This document shows, in pieces, positions 42,593-53,650 of a stretch of 60,000 nucleotides of DNA. Source of the stretch: Polytrichum commune (Eukaryota > Streptophyta > Polytrichopsida > Polytrichales > Polytrichaceae). Where the stretch lies: assembly GCA_950295325.1 (NCBI GenBank), contig OX485806.1, positions 25,608,001 through 25,668,000 of the forward strand, given 5' to 3'. The notes below the pieces were generated by a model. That model did no database searches, had not been told where the DNA came from, and worked only from the letters and a program-made list of their open reading frames with translations. The translations under genes and the position numbers were made by a program. Within the stretch, counting starts at the first letter, position 1; the number at the start of each line of letters is the position of its first letter.

Positions 42593-45024
42593 TCATTGCT
42601 CACTATCTGAGGAATCGCCGAGGAGGTGGTCCGATTCCTCATCGTCAGCATCCGCTGCTACTGCCTCCTCCACGTGCCCTTCTACAAAAGACCCGTGGCG
42701 AACGAAGTCCTCCACTTGTGAAGGTTCTGTTCTACGCTTGTCTATGTTATTGGCACGTGATGAAACCGGGCCGGAGATTTGTGCATCTGCATCGTCATGT
42801 TCTTCAGCAAATGCGCGACCTCCACGGCTGCCTCGAACTTCAACCTTGCACACCACTTTCCATGGCCCCTCGTCGGCGACAAAAAACACTTGTTGTACGT
42901 GAATGGGGAACGCAAACGACTGGGGACCCAAAGGTACTTTGTAGTGATCTGCGAAATTCATGGAAAGAAACCCGTGTTCATCCCGCTTCATTGTTGCTGC
43001 AGCACCTCCTATTCTTCCTTTAACCCATGAACAAACAAGAACTACGACGCACGTGCGCCTGTAGTCTAATTCGAGTATTTCTTCAACATGGCCCACGTAC
43101 TCCTCCGTCGCTGCCCCTGCATCGTCAGTGAAGGTTGCGTGCACTCCACTGTCCATAGTGGTGCTTGAAGCTTCAACTGAGCGGCAACGGAAGTGCATGC
43201 CATAAGCCTTCATTGACCGATAAGCAGTTGCATTCAGCGAGGGAGGCCTGGACAAATCATACGTGGTTTGGTCGATGCTCCTTGAGCCAGCCGCACGGTG
43301 GGTGTCGACCGCTACTGTCAACCAATCCGGAAATGGTTGCAAAGCCCTTAGCTGTGAAGGCATGTCAGAGGGCTTCAGTCTCCTTCGCCCAGGTCTTCCA
43401 CGATTTCTCTGGCGGCGTAGTGTGGCCCTCGACTTCTGCTCCACCTCGTACGCCCTAGAGTGTGCAATTAGCATTAGTGGTGCGTGCAATCATGAACAGA
43501 AGTCAAAGAGCTTCTACGTAAGACTAGAGGGAGACAGTGTACAACGTGACGCGTTTTAACGCATGTTAACGCATTTTAACGTAGAATTCGGTGACGTACA
43601 CGTTAACCCATGTTTCCAATGACGTTAACCCATGTTTACGGACGTTAACCTATACGTTACAAATTCAAGTGCGCATATGAGGGCATAACTTGGCACCTTC
43701 TGTAGTGCTGAAGTGTGGCAGCGTTTGTGACTACGAAGTTGTGAATCCAGTCACGAAGAGTGCGGGACATCACTCGCCTTATTCCCTTGCCCTCCACCAT
43801 TTCATCGTGCATTGCCTGGTCTTCGTTTGCATCCCACACTCTTCGGGATGTAGCGCCGTAACGTTCCATATACTCTGAACAAAATCCAAGTGTTTCTTCC
43901 ATAGAATATGCCTCGGCCATGCAACCCTCTGGCCTAGCGTACGAACGTACATAATCCTTAAGGGTCTTCATATATCGCTCCATTGGGTACATCCAGCGGC
44001 TTTGAACTGGGCCGCATAGGAAGAGCTCCTCCATGAGATGCACAAGAAGGTGCGTCATGATGACCATTGATCCTAGAGGGAACTCGCGCTCAATCATAAA
44101 AAGCGTCACCGATGCGTCTTCGACATACTCTTGTTCTTTAGACGCGTTGACCATGCGATTGCACAAGCGTCTAAATACCCTGCTGACCCTCATGATACAG
44201 GTCCGGACATCTGCATTCATATCGACATTCCGCAGTGACAAGGGTAGTATCTGCAAATGCAAACGCCTTATGCTTATTTTGTAGCAATATGGAATTCATA
44301 TTTTGTTCATGTACCATACTCGTTTCGCATGACGTTACTTTGCATTTCAAGTAACGTTACAATGCGTTTCATCACGTTTCACTTAACATGAAGAAACGTG
44401 CTTTGACGTTAACCTTACGTTTCCATTGACGCAATGGAGCATCCGCCTGGTAAGTCTATAGCATACACACATTCAATAATTCTGATAGCAAAGTGGTGCA
44501 AAGTAAACGTGAATTTACAATACCTGTTGCATGAGGACGTGAAAGTCATGGGATTTAAGAAATCTCAGTCTTCCTTCAGAAACCCTTTTGTAAATTGCGC
44601 CAGCATGATTTTGTGGCACCTTCGTTGATCCTATTACGCCAAGCATGTCCGTCTTCGCTCGCGGAAGGAGAACATAAGGTGCATGTGGCATGAATTGCCG
44701 GCCGTCTGTACCCTATGTTTGTCTCAACCATAGGTCAGATCTGACTCCCATATCTTTGAAGTCCAGGCGTCCTCGTGGAAAATCAGTCTCCCCAAATAAA
44801 GTCTTTATTATATTTTCACAAAGGTTTTTCTCGCAATGCATGACGTCCAGTGTATGTCTGATGAGCAAGTCCTGCACCACATTGAACACCATGGTCGAAA
44901 CTCCTCATTTGTATATATCCCAAGGACTGTCAAAACTAACGCCACTTGAATATGACTTTGCGTTCAGCGTTCTTTCGCTTACGTTTATTGGGACGCTGGT
45001 TACCTCAGTTTTACGTTACACTGC

Positions 45025-45058
45025 ATTCATATCGACATTCCGTAGTGACAAGGGTAGT
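45025..45058 (-). repeat. Copy of an exon start inside the upstream intron
   Basis: This segment matches 44217-44250 with one mismatch (shared CATATCGACATTCCG and AGTGACAAGGGTAGT). The original is the first 34 nt of the DUF4218 exon on the minus strand; the copy lies in the preceding intron. The splice acceptor CAG of the real exon is not copied. Confidence 0.8.
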
Positions 45059-45126
45059 TAACACAGTTTTACGTTACTTTGCGTTTCGAATGACACGGTG
45101 TAACATGATTTGACGTTACATTACAG

Positions 45127-45210
45127 TTCGATGTTACACTGCGTTTACGTTGACGCCGGGTAACAGAGTTCGATGTCACACTGCGTTCACTTTGACGTTG
45201 GGTAACACAA
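45127..45210. repeat. 42-bp tandem repeat in a transposase intron
   Basis: TTCGATGT(T/C)ACACTGCGTT recurs at 45127 and 45169, 42 bp apart, each followed by TTGACG..GGGTAACA. The period is close to twice the 22-bp period seen at 50421-50661. Confidence 0.65.
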
Positions 45211-46985
45211 TTTGCGCTCAACGCTTTTGTGGACATTAATGCATGTGAATTAGTTGTAAGTGAGGGCACACACCTTCCAATACGGAAGGGAGAAGAGCAC
45301 TGAAAGTCTCTTCACTCCGTGAGTCCTCACAGGATCGTGTGGGCCCTCCGCCCTTCCTCCTGAGGCAAGGTATGTGTCTCTTTCTTGTGCGAACCGCAGA
45401 ACGTCTTCGCCACTCATCCTTGAATTGGAAACCCCTTTCTCTTCAAGCCCGTTGAAGCGCAGATATGAACGGAACACATGGTCCTCTGGAAGACGTTGGC
45501 GTGCACCTACGTACACTATTTTGTCTTTCTTGGGGCCCCTGGCGCTTCTAGAAACAATGTTAGGACCGCATACGGGGCAAGCTTTGTAGCCCTTAGTTTG
45601 TTGTCCAGAAATCAAGCCATAGCGGGAAAATCCGAAATTGTCCATAAAAGGATGCCACGAAGAGTAAATCTCCTATCTGCGCCATCTGCTGAAGCGTCTA
45701 TGGCTGGTACGCCTTCCCATAGCTCCTGCAATTCTTCCACCAAAGGCGCTATGAAAACATCTATATTCTTGTCTGTTGGTGACTCCTTGCCCGAAATTAA
45801 AATACTCATCACGATGAAAAACCGTTTTGTGAGCAACCACGGTGGGAGGTTGTAGATAACCAAGAGGACAGGCCACGTTGAATGTGAGGTGCTCCGAACC
45901 GAAAAAGGGTTCATGCCATCAAGCGACAGTGCCATTCGCACGTTGCGCTTTTCCGCCTCGAACGTGGGGTCTATGACTCCGATGTGTTTCCAAGCGGGAC
46001 TGTCGATGACGGTTTCCATCCTGATTTCCCCATCATCTTTCATGCCCACCTCTCGCTCCGAATGCCATTTCAGAAGCCTCGCAATTGTAGGAGAGCTGTA
46101 CATGCGCCTCAACCTCGGAGTGAGAGGGAAGTGCCGAACAACCTTCATCGGCGTTGTCTTCGTACCTTCTCGGTATCTGTTTTTCCCGCACTGGGGACAT
46201 GATTCGAGGTCCTTGTGCTCACCCCGAAATAAAACACATCCTGACGGACACGCATGTATAATATTGTATGCTAGTCCAAGTGCCTGCAACATCCTCTTCG
46301 CTGTGTAATGCTTCGCAGGCAAGACGTTTCCTTTTGGTAGCAGCTCCCCCGACAGATAATGAAGTAGCTTAGTTGCAAATGCGTTGCTCACCCCATGCGT
46401 CGTGCACAATGTCATCAATACAACCACTGTTGATATTAGGCTCACAGAACTACCTGGATACACTGGATGTGAGGCCTGCGAGTATAGTAACTCCAAAGCC
46501 TCAATTGTGCTATCTGCAAACTCTGTCTCATTGATGTCCTCATTCGGCATATTCTCGGAATCTTGCGTCATCTCTTATAACTCTTCTGTGGTTCGCAGAG
46601 CGTCCTCAAACTGTTTTTGGACGTCGTGGTGGCCATACGGATCACAGTCTGCGTCATCAGGTACGAGTTTCTCAAAATACTGATCGTCGCAGCATTGGTT
46701 GTCTACCGTCCATTCCTCGTCGTTGTAGGACCATGCTCCATGCTCCGGGTACCCCCCTGGAGGATCCCCACCAATCATGAAGCGGTATAGAAATTGGTTG
46801 CGTCCATGAGATTTGAGATGCCTTGTTATTGCGCGCACAAGCAAACGTCGGCCTCCATGACAGTACATGCATGGGCATGACCACCTTGTTATAGGGACAT
46901 CCCTACTTGCAGCGAATTGAAGTTCATGATGGTGAATGATTTCCTCAGTCGATCTCCATTTGCGTTTTCTATTCGAAATCACCAT

Positions 46986-48690
46986 TTCTGCACGCAAGCC
47001 AAAGAGAGGTTAGGAATTTGCCTTCATACGTTTACTGATGTTCATACGCGTGTGTGGATTATGTTAAACACCGTTTAAAATGACGGCAGAATGCGTTTTA
47101 GAAGACGTTACAGTATGTTACATTGAGTTTCCGATGACGCAAACTAACGTCACGATTGACGTTACAGTATGTTACATCGCGTTTCCGAGGACGCAAAACA
47201 ACGTCACTACTGACGTATGACGGCATCTCTTCTGTACATTTAGAGAGGGTTAACACTTATAGGTGTAACATTAATTTATAGAGGGTGGATTGTACTAGAA
47301 TGTTCCTTTTTTTGACCAGAAAATCAGTGAAGAAGAATGGGGAAAGGTAGCGTGACTCATTGAAAAATGAAAAATGAAGCATACATGCACTTGAACCCCA
47401 GCAGAGGTTTTCCTGAAAGCATAGCATTATAGCCCATGAACATGTTCAAAATATAAACACCAATATTTGCAATTCAACTCCGAATCAGAGACTTGAAATG
47501 CAAATCAATCTACGCACAAATGCTATCTGAATGTGATCACGATTCCTGATGATTCAATATATACAATGGTCAACATTTGTCTGTGAAGTTGGAAGTGTCC
47601 ACACCTACCTCATTTGTCACGAAGATGTCACCTAGACAAGCTCCCAGCGAATGCAAAGTTGATATTGAGCCGAACCTCAACTTAACTTGATGTTAATCTC
47701 TAGTTGAATCTGATCGGTTGAGGAGACTTTCAGGAATCTAGTACAAGCAATGACAAGGCTACTCGTAGCTGCGCCTCAGATTCTTGTAACAAAGCCCCCC
47801 CCCATGTAACGTTAAATTCAAACTGAAAGTCCCTGCAAGATGCGGATTTCGTGTAGCTTGATCCTAAAATGTTAATCTATGGGTCAGGCCTCACCAAACA
47901 TTAGACATGGGCTGAAGAATGTTATGTTGTGATCATATTCATTCTAGTTGTAAGATTTTGCCTCGTCACCAGGTAGCCTAACACTTGAACTGCATAGTCT
48001 TACAAGGATCTAAGAACACATCCAATACAATGCCTGGAAAGTTATTTGGGCATATAGAGCCGCTCAAGAATCAAGATCCTAGTGATTCTAAATCCTGCTG
48101 GTTACATGTTGACATCTCCCGGTTTTGCTTTCATTCATTCGAGGTATAATCTTGTATAGATTCCTCTAAGTTAATTGGTAATTCTCCTGAAGTCTCCAAC
48201 TTCAACCGGTCATTTCTTACTCCCCAAGCCCTGATTCAATACCCTTTGAAGCATGTGTTGTCAAAACCAGACTACTCTTATCAACTACAATGTTTTTGAA
48301 AAGTAACGAAACCACTTGGGTTGGAAATAAAGTTCAAAGAATTATCTGCTGAGTTCTCAATATGAAGCAAGGAGCAACGGAGCCTCCAAAGTCTCTTAAA
48401 GCAAAGGGAGAAATTCTAGCCACATACACGGTCCCATAACCCTTGTCCAAACCCCAATGAGCAGAAATAAAGGGAAAAAAGACGGAGAAGGACAAGGAGC
48501 AGGAGCAGGAGGCATGGCGTGGTTTGGTGTTTGTTGTTGACGTGGCTTGGAGCAAAACCTTTTTGTCTTTGACGTTGTATTGTTATGCATGACGTTGGTA
48601 AACACTATTCTGAATTTCCGCGCACGCTTATAGGGTCCCCCCCAACTCGAGATCACTTATTGCCCTTTCATCATGTAGATCAACGCAGAT
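46986..48690. promoter_or_regulatory. Divergent intergenic region of the CACTA element
   Basis: This lies between the two oppositely oriented transposon genes and should hold both promoters. The part next to the transposase (47040-47225) has a 54-bp tandem repeat with GACGTTACAGTATGTTACAT at 47104 and 47158. The middle (about 47300-48300) is AT-rich, lacks ACGT motifs and contains an inverted AACCGGTT repeat copy at 48063-48219, so it looks like a nested insertion. No TATA box is assigned. Confidence 0.5.
48063..48219 (-). repeat. Dispersed AACCGGTT repeat, copy D, nested in the CACTA element
   Basis: This is the reverse complement of the family at 7190-7411. On the minus strand it reads ACCGGTTGAAGTTGGAGACT, CAGGAGAATTACC, GATGTCAACATGTAACC and CACTAGGATCTTGA. 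Its place inside the transposon shows that either the repeat inserted after the element formed or the element captured it. Confidence 0.7.
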
Positions 48691-50420
48691 ATGGAGGCGG
48701 ATGCTGTCACTCCTCCCTACGAGCTGCTGCGTGATGCAAGGGTCGCGGCAAACAGGAGGGAGGTGGCGTTGCGATTGAAGGAGGCAGGATTTGAAGGAAA
48801 CTTCGTGAGCGGCCTGTTTCCTTCGCGCGCGGTTTCTTCTATCAAATCCTCCGCTGCTCCAACGGTGAAGACAAGTGCGAGAAGGCGGCGATCGGATGAT
48901 GTGGAGTCGGACTTCCAGCTGAGGCGAAGCTCGCGCCAGCGTCTAGCTTGCTCGTACTCGGAGGGAGCGGAGGAAGCGGCGCCTAGTCAAGGCGGCAAAG
49001 CTTTCGTAAGTCCCCCTGCCCTAAAACCTATTGCTTTTGATGAGCGAATGCTGGGCCGCAAGGAGAGCAAGCACAGCGGAGTGAGAGGTTCAGGTAAAAA
49101 ACCCTGAAGCAGCCAACTTTTTCGTCATTTCGTCTTCACCAACTGCAAATACCTAATCGCCGGTTGCTTCATAATTTCAAATTTAAACATTGTGGCTGGC
49201 TGCATGAATTTTAGGGATTCGTGGCCCCAATGTTGTTCTACGTTGTCATCGCTGACAGTTAGGTGGACGGCTTTCGGTTCGTACTTTTCTTTTCACTCTG
49301 ACATAAATGCAAGGAGAGCAAGGAGCTTTTCGCTGGGTGGAGGCCGCGAGCTTCTAAGTTGCCGCTTAGAAGGAATTGTTTGTCGGTGACGGCGGTCCGA
49401 GCTGCACTGCGTCGAGAAGAGGCGATGCTACACGAAATGGAGGACTGGGAGGAGGACGGTCGGAAGGGCAGAAAGCCACGCGGGAGCATGGGCAACCACC
49501 AACGCCGCGTGGAGACAAGGTGGATGGATCGAGAGGCGGGAGGAAGCCCTCCGAAACCTACGCCCACAGCCAAGTCCAGTGGGAGGGCGTCTCCAGGGCC
49601 AAGTCGCCAGAAACCTGCAGGGGTGTTGAAGAGAATATCTGCACCACCGAGGAGACCTCGCAGGAGTTGAGCGAAGACATGTTTAATCCGCCATGGCGCG
49701 GCCCTGCAGTCACAGACACCTCCTCACCACTAGGGCGCTCATCCAACTCCCGGGCGCCAGTTCCAAAGGGAAAGACGGCCATTCGCAACTCGGGATCTGC
49801 CTCCCACACACTGCAACGCTTGTCGTCATCTTCCGAGGAGGCTGAGGATGCCGATGACGATGAATTCGATGATGAAGATATGGAGGAGGAAGAAGACATG
49901 GAGGGATACGAGGAGGAAGATGATCTCTCTCCGAAGGACCCGCTGCGCATCAAACTGGATCGCCATGGCGTGCCGGTCGGATCCCACGAGCCAGTGGTTT
50001 TTAGGGAACTGCAGAAGTTTGCACGGGAGTTGGATCCAACAGTGCGGCCCGGCTAGCACGGACAACAGAAGGCGGCAAAGAAGGCGCCGATTGAACGAGT
50101 GCGGACGGAGTTCGAATTCTATGGTGAAACCACTGAACTCGGTGAGAGGTGGTTCAACAAAAGGATGTCGAGGTGCGTGACGCAGCTGAAGTACCAAATC
50201 AATAAGCTCATCAAGGAGGGAGCCGCGAGGCCAGCCGACATAGCCAAGCGCCATTGGGAGAGGTTGGTGGAATTGCAGGAAGACCCAACAGTGCAAGAGA
50301 AGTCCCAACTCATGTCGAGCATTTCGCTTGGGAGGCCGTCGAAGTCCGGTAACGCATGGAACCAATCCTTAGCGGCAGTATCAGCGCTGGTAAGTTCATT
50401 CTTACAATACCTATCCGCGA

Positions 50421-50680
50421 TGACGTAAAGTTCTGTTTCTAATGACGTTAATTTCATGTTTCAAGTGACGTTTATCTGCGTTTCTTATGACGTGACATTG
50501 TGTTTCTGGTGACGCGCGTGTGTCAAGAAACGTTTCTCTGCATTCCTCACGATGTGACCGCTGCGTTTCTTATTACGTTAAATTGCGTTTCTTATGACGT
50601 CACCTTGTGTTTCAAGTGACGTGACTCTGCGTTTCACATGACGTAACTCTGCGATTCAAGTGACGTAAAATTGCGTTTCA
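50421..50680 (+). repeat. 22-bp periodic TGACGT array in an intron of the accessory gene
   Basis: TGACGT or a one-base variant starts at 50421, 50443, 50466, 50488, 50510, then (after two degenerate units) 50573, 50595, 50617, 50639 and 50661. Spacing is 22 bp with one 23. Between motifs the consensus is GCGTTTCnnn, giving units like GTTTCAAGTGACGTGACTCT. TGACGT is the core of TGA/CREB-type bZIP sites. Similar but looser units occur at 51500-51770 and 44320-44440. Confidence 0.85.
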
Positions 50681-51489
50681 GCACGTTTAAAGTAACATGC
50701 TTATGTCACTTTAAACATATGTGGACGGTGTAATGTTACAAGTGACGCACTAGGATAGACGAGCACAGTTGTGGTTGTTTGGCCAGGAAATGACAAGGTG
50801 GGACTCATGCGCAGAGTATAAAATTAGGACGAAGGCCAATAGAAGCAGAAGTTGCGATCGACGTGAAGGCAATGAGGCGAAAGGACTTGGAAGACCGCCT
50901 CACAACAAGAAAGCGGAAGCCAGAAGGTGATGATGATGCAAGGATGGATAAGATTGAAGCATTGTTTGCGGCCCAAGAGAAGAAGTTGAAGATGGTGGAG
51001 GACTTGTTGACGGAGTTACACGCCACCATGGCCAGGGTTGCACCTCCACCATTCGTCGAGCCAGCGGCGCCCAAACAGAAGGGCACCAAGGACTCAGGAG
51101 GGAGAGCGCAGCCCAAGCGAGGCAGCAGTAGGACAACAAAAGAAGTCGTTGTCACTCTGGAGCCTGACATGGACGACACAGAGGATGTAGCCACGCTCCC
51201 CGACCCGGCAAGAAAGGCTGCCACGGAGACGGAGGAGGCGGTGGACACTCTGACTGAGCCGGATGAGGGGGAGGGGCCCGAGGAAGACGCCAGGACGGAG
51301 GAGGCCGCCACTCCCAATGACGTAGGTTCATCTCCTCAAGGTTCGCATGACGGCAGTGACGGACCCAAAGCACCTTCGGAGGAAAAAGCGTCCTCCGAAA
51401 CAGCGGATGAGCAACAGGTTGTTAAAACGATCGCAACGCTTTCCATCGAGAAGAAGGTTTCAGATCATGCCTGTTAAAGGGCGTTCATT

Positions 51490-51788
51490 GTGTAGATCAC
51501 ATTTTCCAGTATGTTACATTGTGTTTTAGATGACAGGACTTCGCGTTTCAAGGAACGTGAGATCGCATTCCAAATAACGTCTGTGTTTTGAATGACATGA
51601 AACCGCGTCTTGAATGACATAACATTGCATCACGTGTCACATAAATACGCGTCCCGAATGACATAAAACTGCATTTCTGGTGACGTACTATTGCGTCTCG
51701 AATGACACGAATTTCCAACTCGAATGACATAGCACACGTTTCAAGTGACGTTACAGAACGTAACTGCGATACATTGTTGGTATCACAG
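51490..51788 (+). repeat. Second intronic motif array of the CACTA element
   Basis: This degenerate array uses the same unit, here GCGT(C/T)TCGAATGACA, with repeats around 51585, 51605, 51650, 51672, 51693 and 51720. It lies between the coiled-coil exon and the last exon of the accessory gene. The sequence is more decayed toward TGACAT than at 50421-50680. Confidence 0.65.
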
Positions 51789-52619
51789 GGTGGATTTGCG
51801 AAAGGAGTGGCGGTGCAGTTGCTCAGTGCTGCTCATGACGACCCTTGCACCGAAGTTGTTGGGTTAGGAGTGCTGCACAGAATGCCTGGAGAGTCAGTCC
51901 ACTGCAAAACCATTGAAGAAGACGAGTTCTCCGTGCAGGTGATAACAAGCCTGAAAGACGACCACGACCTTTAGTGCCCAATAGAGGATCAAGACGTCCT
52001 CACAATGAAGCAGGCCATGGGTCATTTCATTCGGTGGCCTGCGAGCAACTTAAGGCGTGCCGAAGTCGAAGGGGCAGCAGCGGCAGTGGGGGCCGGTAAT
52101 GAAACACCTCCGGGAATTCCAGAGCAGGGGAGGGCAACAACACAAGCGGGGACAAAGAAGTTGAAATCCCCATTGAAGGAAAAGAATGCTCAGTCCCCAT
52201 TGAAGGAAAAGAAGGCTCAGTCCAAGCGAGCGACAGGGCCAGTTAAGTGCGTTAAAAATGTACGTAAGATCTAGAGCTCACTTACTAAAGCGTTCTTCAC
52301 CCTAATTTGATTGGATGATGTGTTGCTATGAACTCACCGTTAGCGCGATGATGTGGGCTGTGTAGATTAAGAAGAATCCAGCATGAGCAGCTCCTTACGC
52401 TACGCAGCGTTTGCGCGCATCCCAAACCCAAGATCATCTGCATCTCCAAGAAGTAGTCTCGCGCCATTTTAGTAGAAAGGTGTTCGCTATCACAATTAAC
52501 AGGCAACCTTTATGCATTATGCTATTGAATGACAGGACATTGTATGAGCATTATATTCAATGCAATTGGCTAATTTTCCATGTTGTAGCATGCACACTGA
52601 TGAGCTTCATGTGACGGAC

Positions 52620-53650
52620 ATGTAGTGTTTACCGATGTTTATGTGCGTTGTGTTAAAATGTGATTGACGTTGTTAATACACGTTATGACGCGTTCATTTT
52701 TGTGTTACAATATGTTATACATGACGTTTCAAAGGCGTTATAAAATATGTTCTATCGCGTATCAGTTGACGTCATCGTTCATGTTTATGAGTGTTTGTAT
52801 GTGTCATAATGGACACTGGCTATGCCTCAACATGAATACTACATTGTCTTTCCCTTGACACAAAATTCAAATTGGATGCGTCAAATTGTTGACATGGCGA
52901 ACGTCATCCTACGTCTAAGGACGTTTCCCAAAACGCGTTAAATTATGTGAGACATTTGTTTATCAGCGTCAACATGAACACTGCATTGTGTTTCTTTTGA
53001 CACAAAATTCAAATTGGATGCGTCAAATAGTTGACGTGGCGAACGTCATCCTACGTCTAAAGACTTTCCCGAAACGCGTTAAAATAGGTGACACATCTGT
53101 TTATCAGCGTCAAAAAACGTCAAAATTGACGTCCGGGACGCACTTCCAAAACACGTCACATTGCGTTTACGTAAACACAAAATAACATAGTCGATGCGAA
53201 AATATACGCGAAATCCAGGTTCACGCCATGTGTCACAATCCCAGCCATTGAAAACCTAAACGCCACGTCAGATTTCCATGCCACATCAGCAATTTTTGCA
53301 TCCATCACAAGGACGGAGACTTGTCCACGTCATATCTGACGTGGAATTAAAAAAATTGGGAAATGTCCATGTCAGATCCAACGTGGAATGCACAAAAGCG
53401 GGAAATGCTCACGTGGCAAGTAAGTTACGTGGCAAGTCCGTCACGTGCCAAGTAAGTTAAGGTTACTGGAATAACGTGTTTTAACACAGCACGTAAAAAC
53501 CTGTTAACTCATTTAACATGTTTTAACAGGGCACGTTAAAACAAAAAGACGTCCGTGACATTTTTGGATTTTGTGCGTCAAAAAAAGTGTCCGCGTTAAA
53601 CTGCGTTAAACCGCGTTAAAAACCGCGTTTCTCAATGTCTCGTTGGACAC
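52620..53650. repeat. Right subterminal motif region of the CACTA element
   Basis: ACGT, CGCGTTAAA and GCGTCAA words are dense up to the right terminal repeat. A 142-bp tandem unit starts at 52827 and 52969 (TCAACATGAA.ACT.CATTGT, then ACACAAAATTCAAATTGGAT). Near 53595-53632 CGCGTT(A/T)AA occurs three times just inside the terminus. Confidence 0.7.

Larger units (their letters stand above)
42593..46985 (-). pseudogene. CACTA transposase (tnp2 family), disrupted
   Basis: Exons in transcript order are 46985-45274, 44871-44524, 44250-43697 and 43454-42593, all with GT-AG junctions and matching phases (about 1158 codons if unbroken). Domains in order are an N-terminal transposase-associated zinc segment (CPCMYC then HLKSH), the tnp2 core (KHIGVIDPTFEAEKRNVRMA, FSLPYWK, HTLDVMHCEKNLCENIIKT), a DUF4218 region (GPVQSRWMYPMERYMKTLKD) and a C-terminal DUF4216 segment (VQQVFFVADEGPWKVV). 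Three lesions occur: TAA at 46577-46575, a one-base deletion near 45621-45623 (where relatives read DFPAYGL), and TAG at 44715-44713. It would bind element ends and cut DNA in the nucleus; this copy probably cannot. Introns contain the same TGACGT motifs as the element ends. Confidence 0.88.
48691..52274 (+). pseudogene. CACTA accessory gene (TNPA/Transposase_24-like), disrupted
   Basis: Likely exons are 48691-49093, about 49376-50390, about 50870-51453 and 51789-52274. Boundaries at 49093, 51453 and 51789 have GT or AG; the others are approximate. The first exon starts MEADAVTPPYELLRDARVAA. The second has a Ser- and Glu-rich acidic run and then RWFNKRMSRCVTQLKYQINK and KRHWERLVELQED, the spacing seen in Ptta/En/Spm Transposase_24 proteins. 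The third is a Lys/Glu coiled coil (ARMDKIEALFAAQEKKLKMV). The fourth gives VVGLGVLHRMPGESVH and MKQAMGHFIRWPASNLRR, matching the TIG.a..WP end of that family. In-frame TAG codons at 50054-50056 and 51972-51974 break it. In En/Spm the accessory protein binds subterminal motifs; that role is inferred. The reading frame of 49359-49670 is ambiguous. Confidence 0.65.

Noticed and set aside
42573-43559. Plus-strand frames of 70-110 aa
   Set aside because: They are antisense to the DUF4216 exon of the transposase.
50421-50680. 22-bp periodic array considered as a CRISPR-like array
   Set aside because: The units are contiguous degenerate repeats without unique spacers, in a plant transposon intron.
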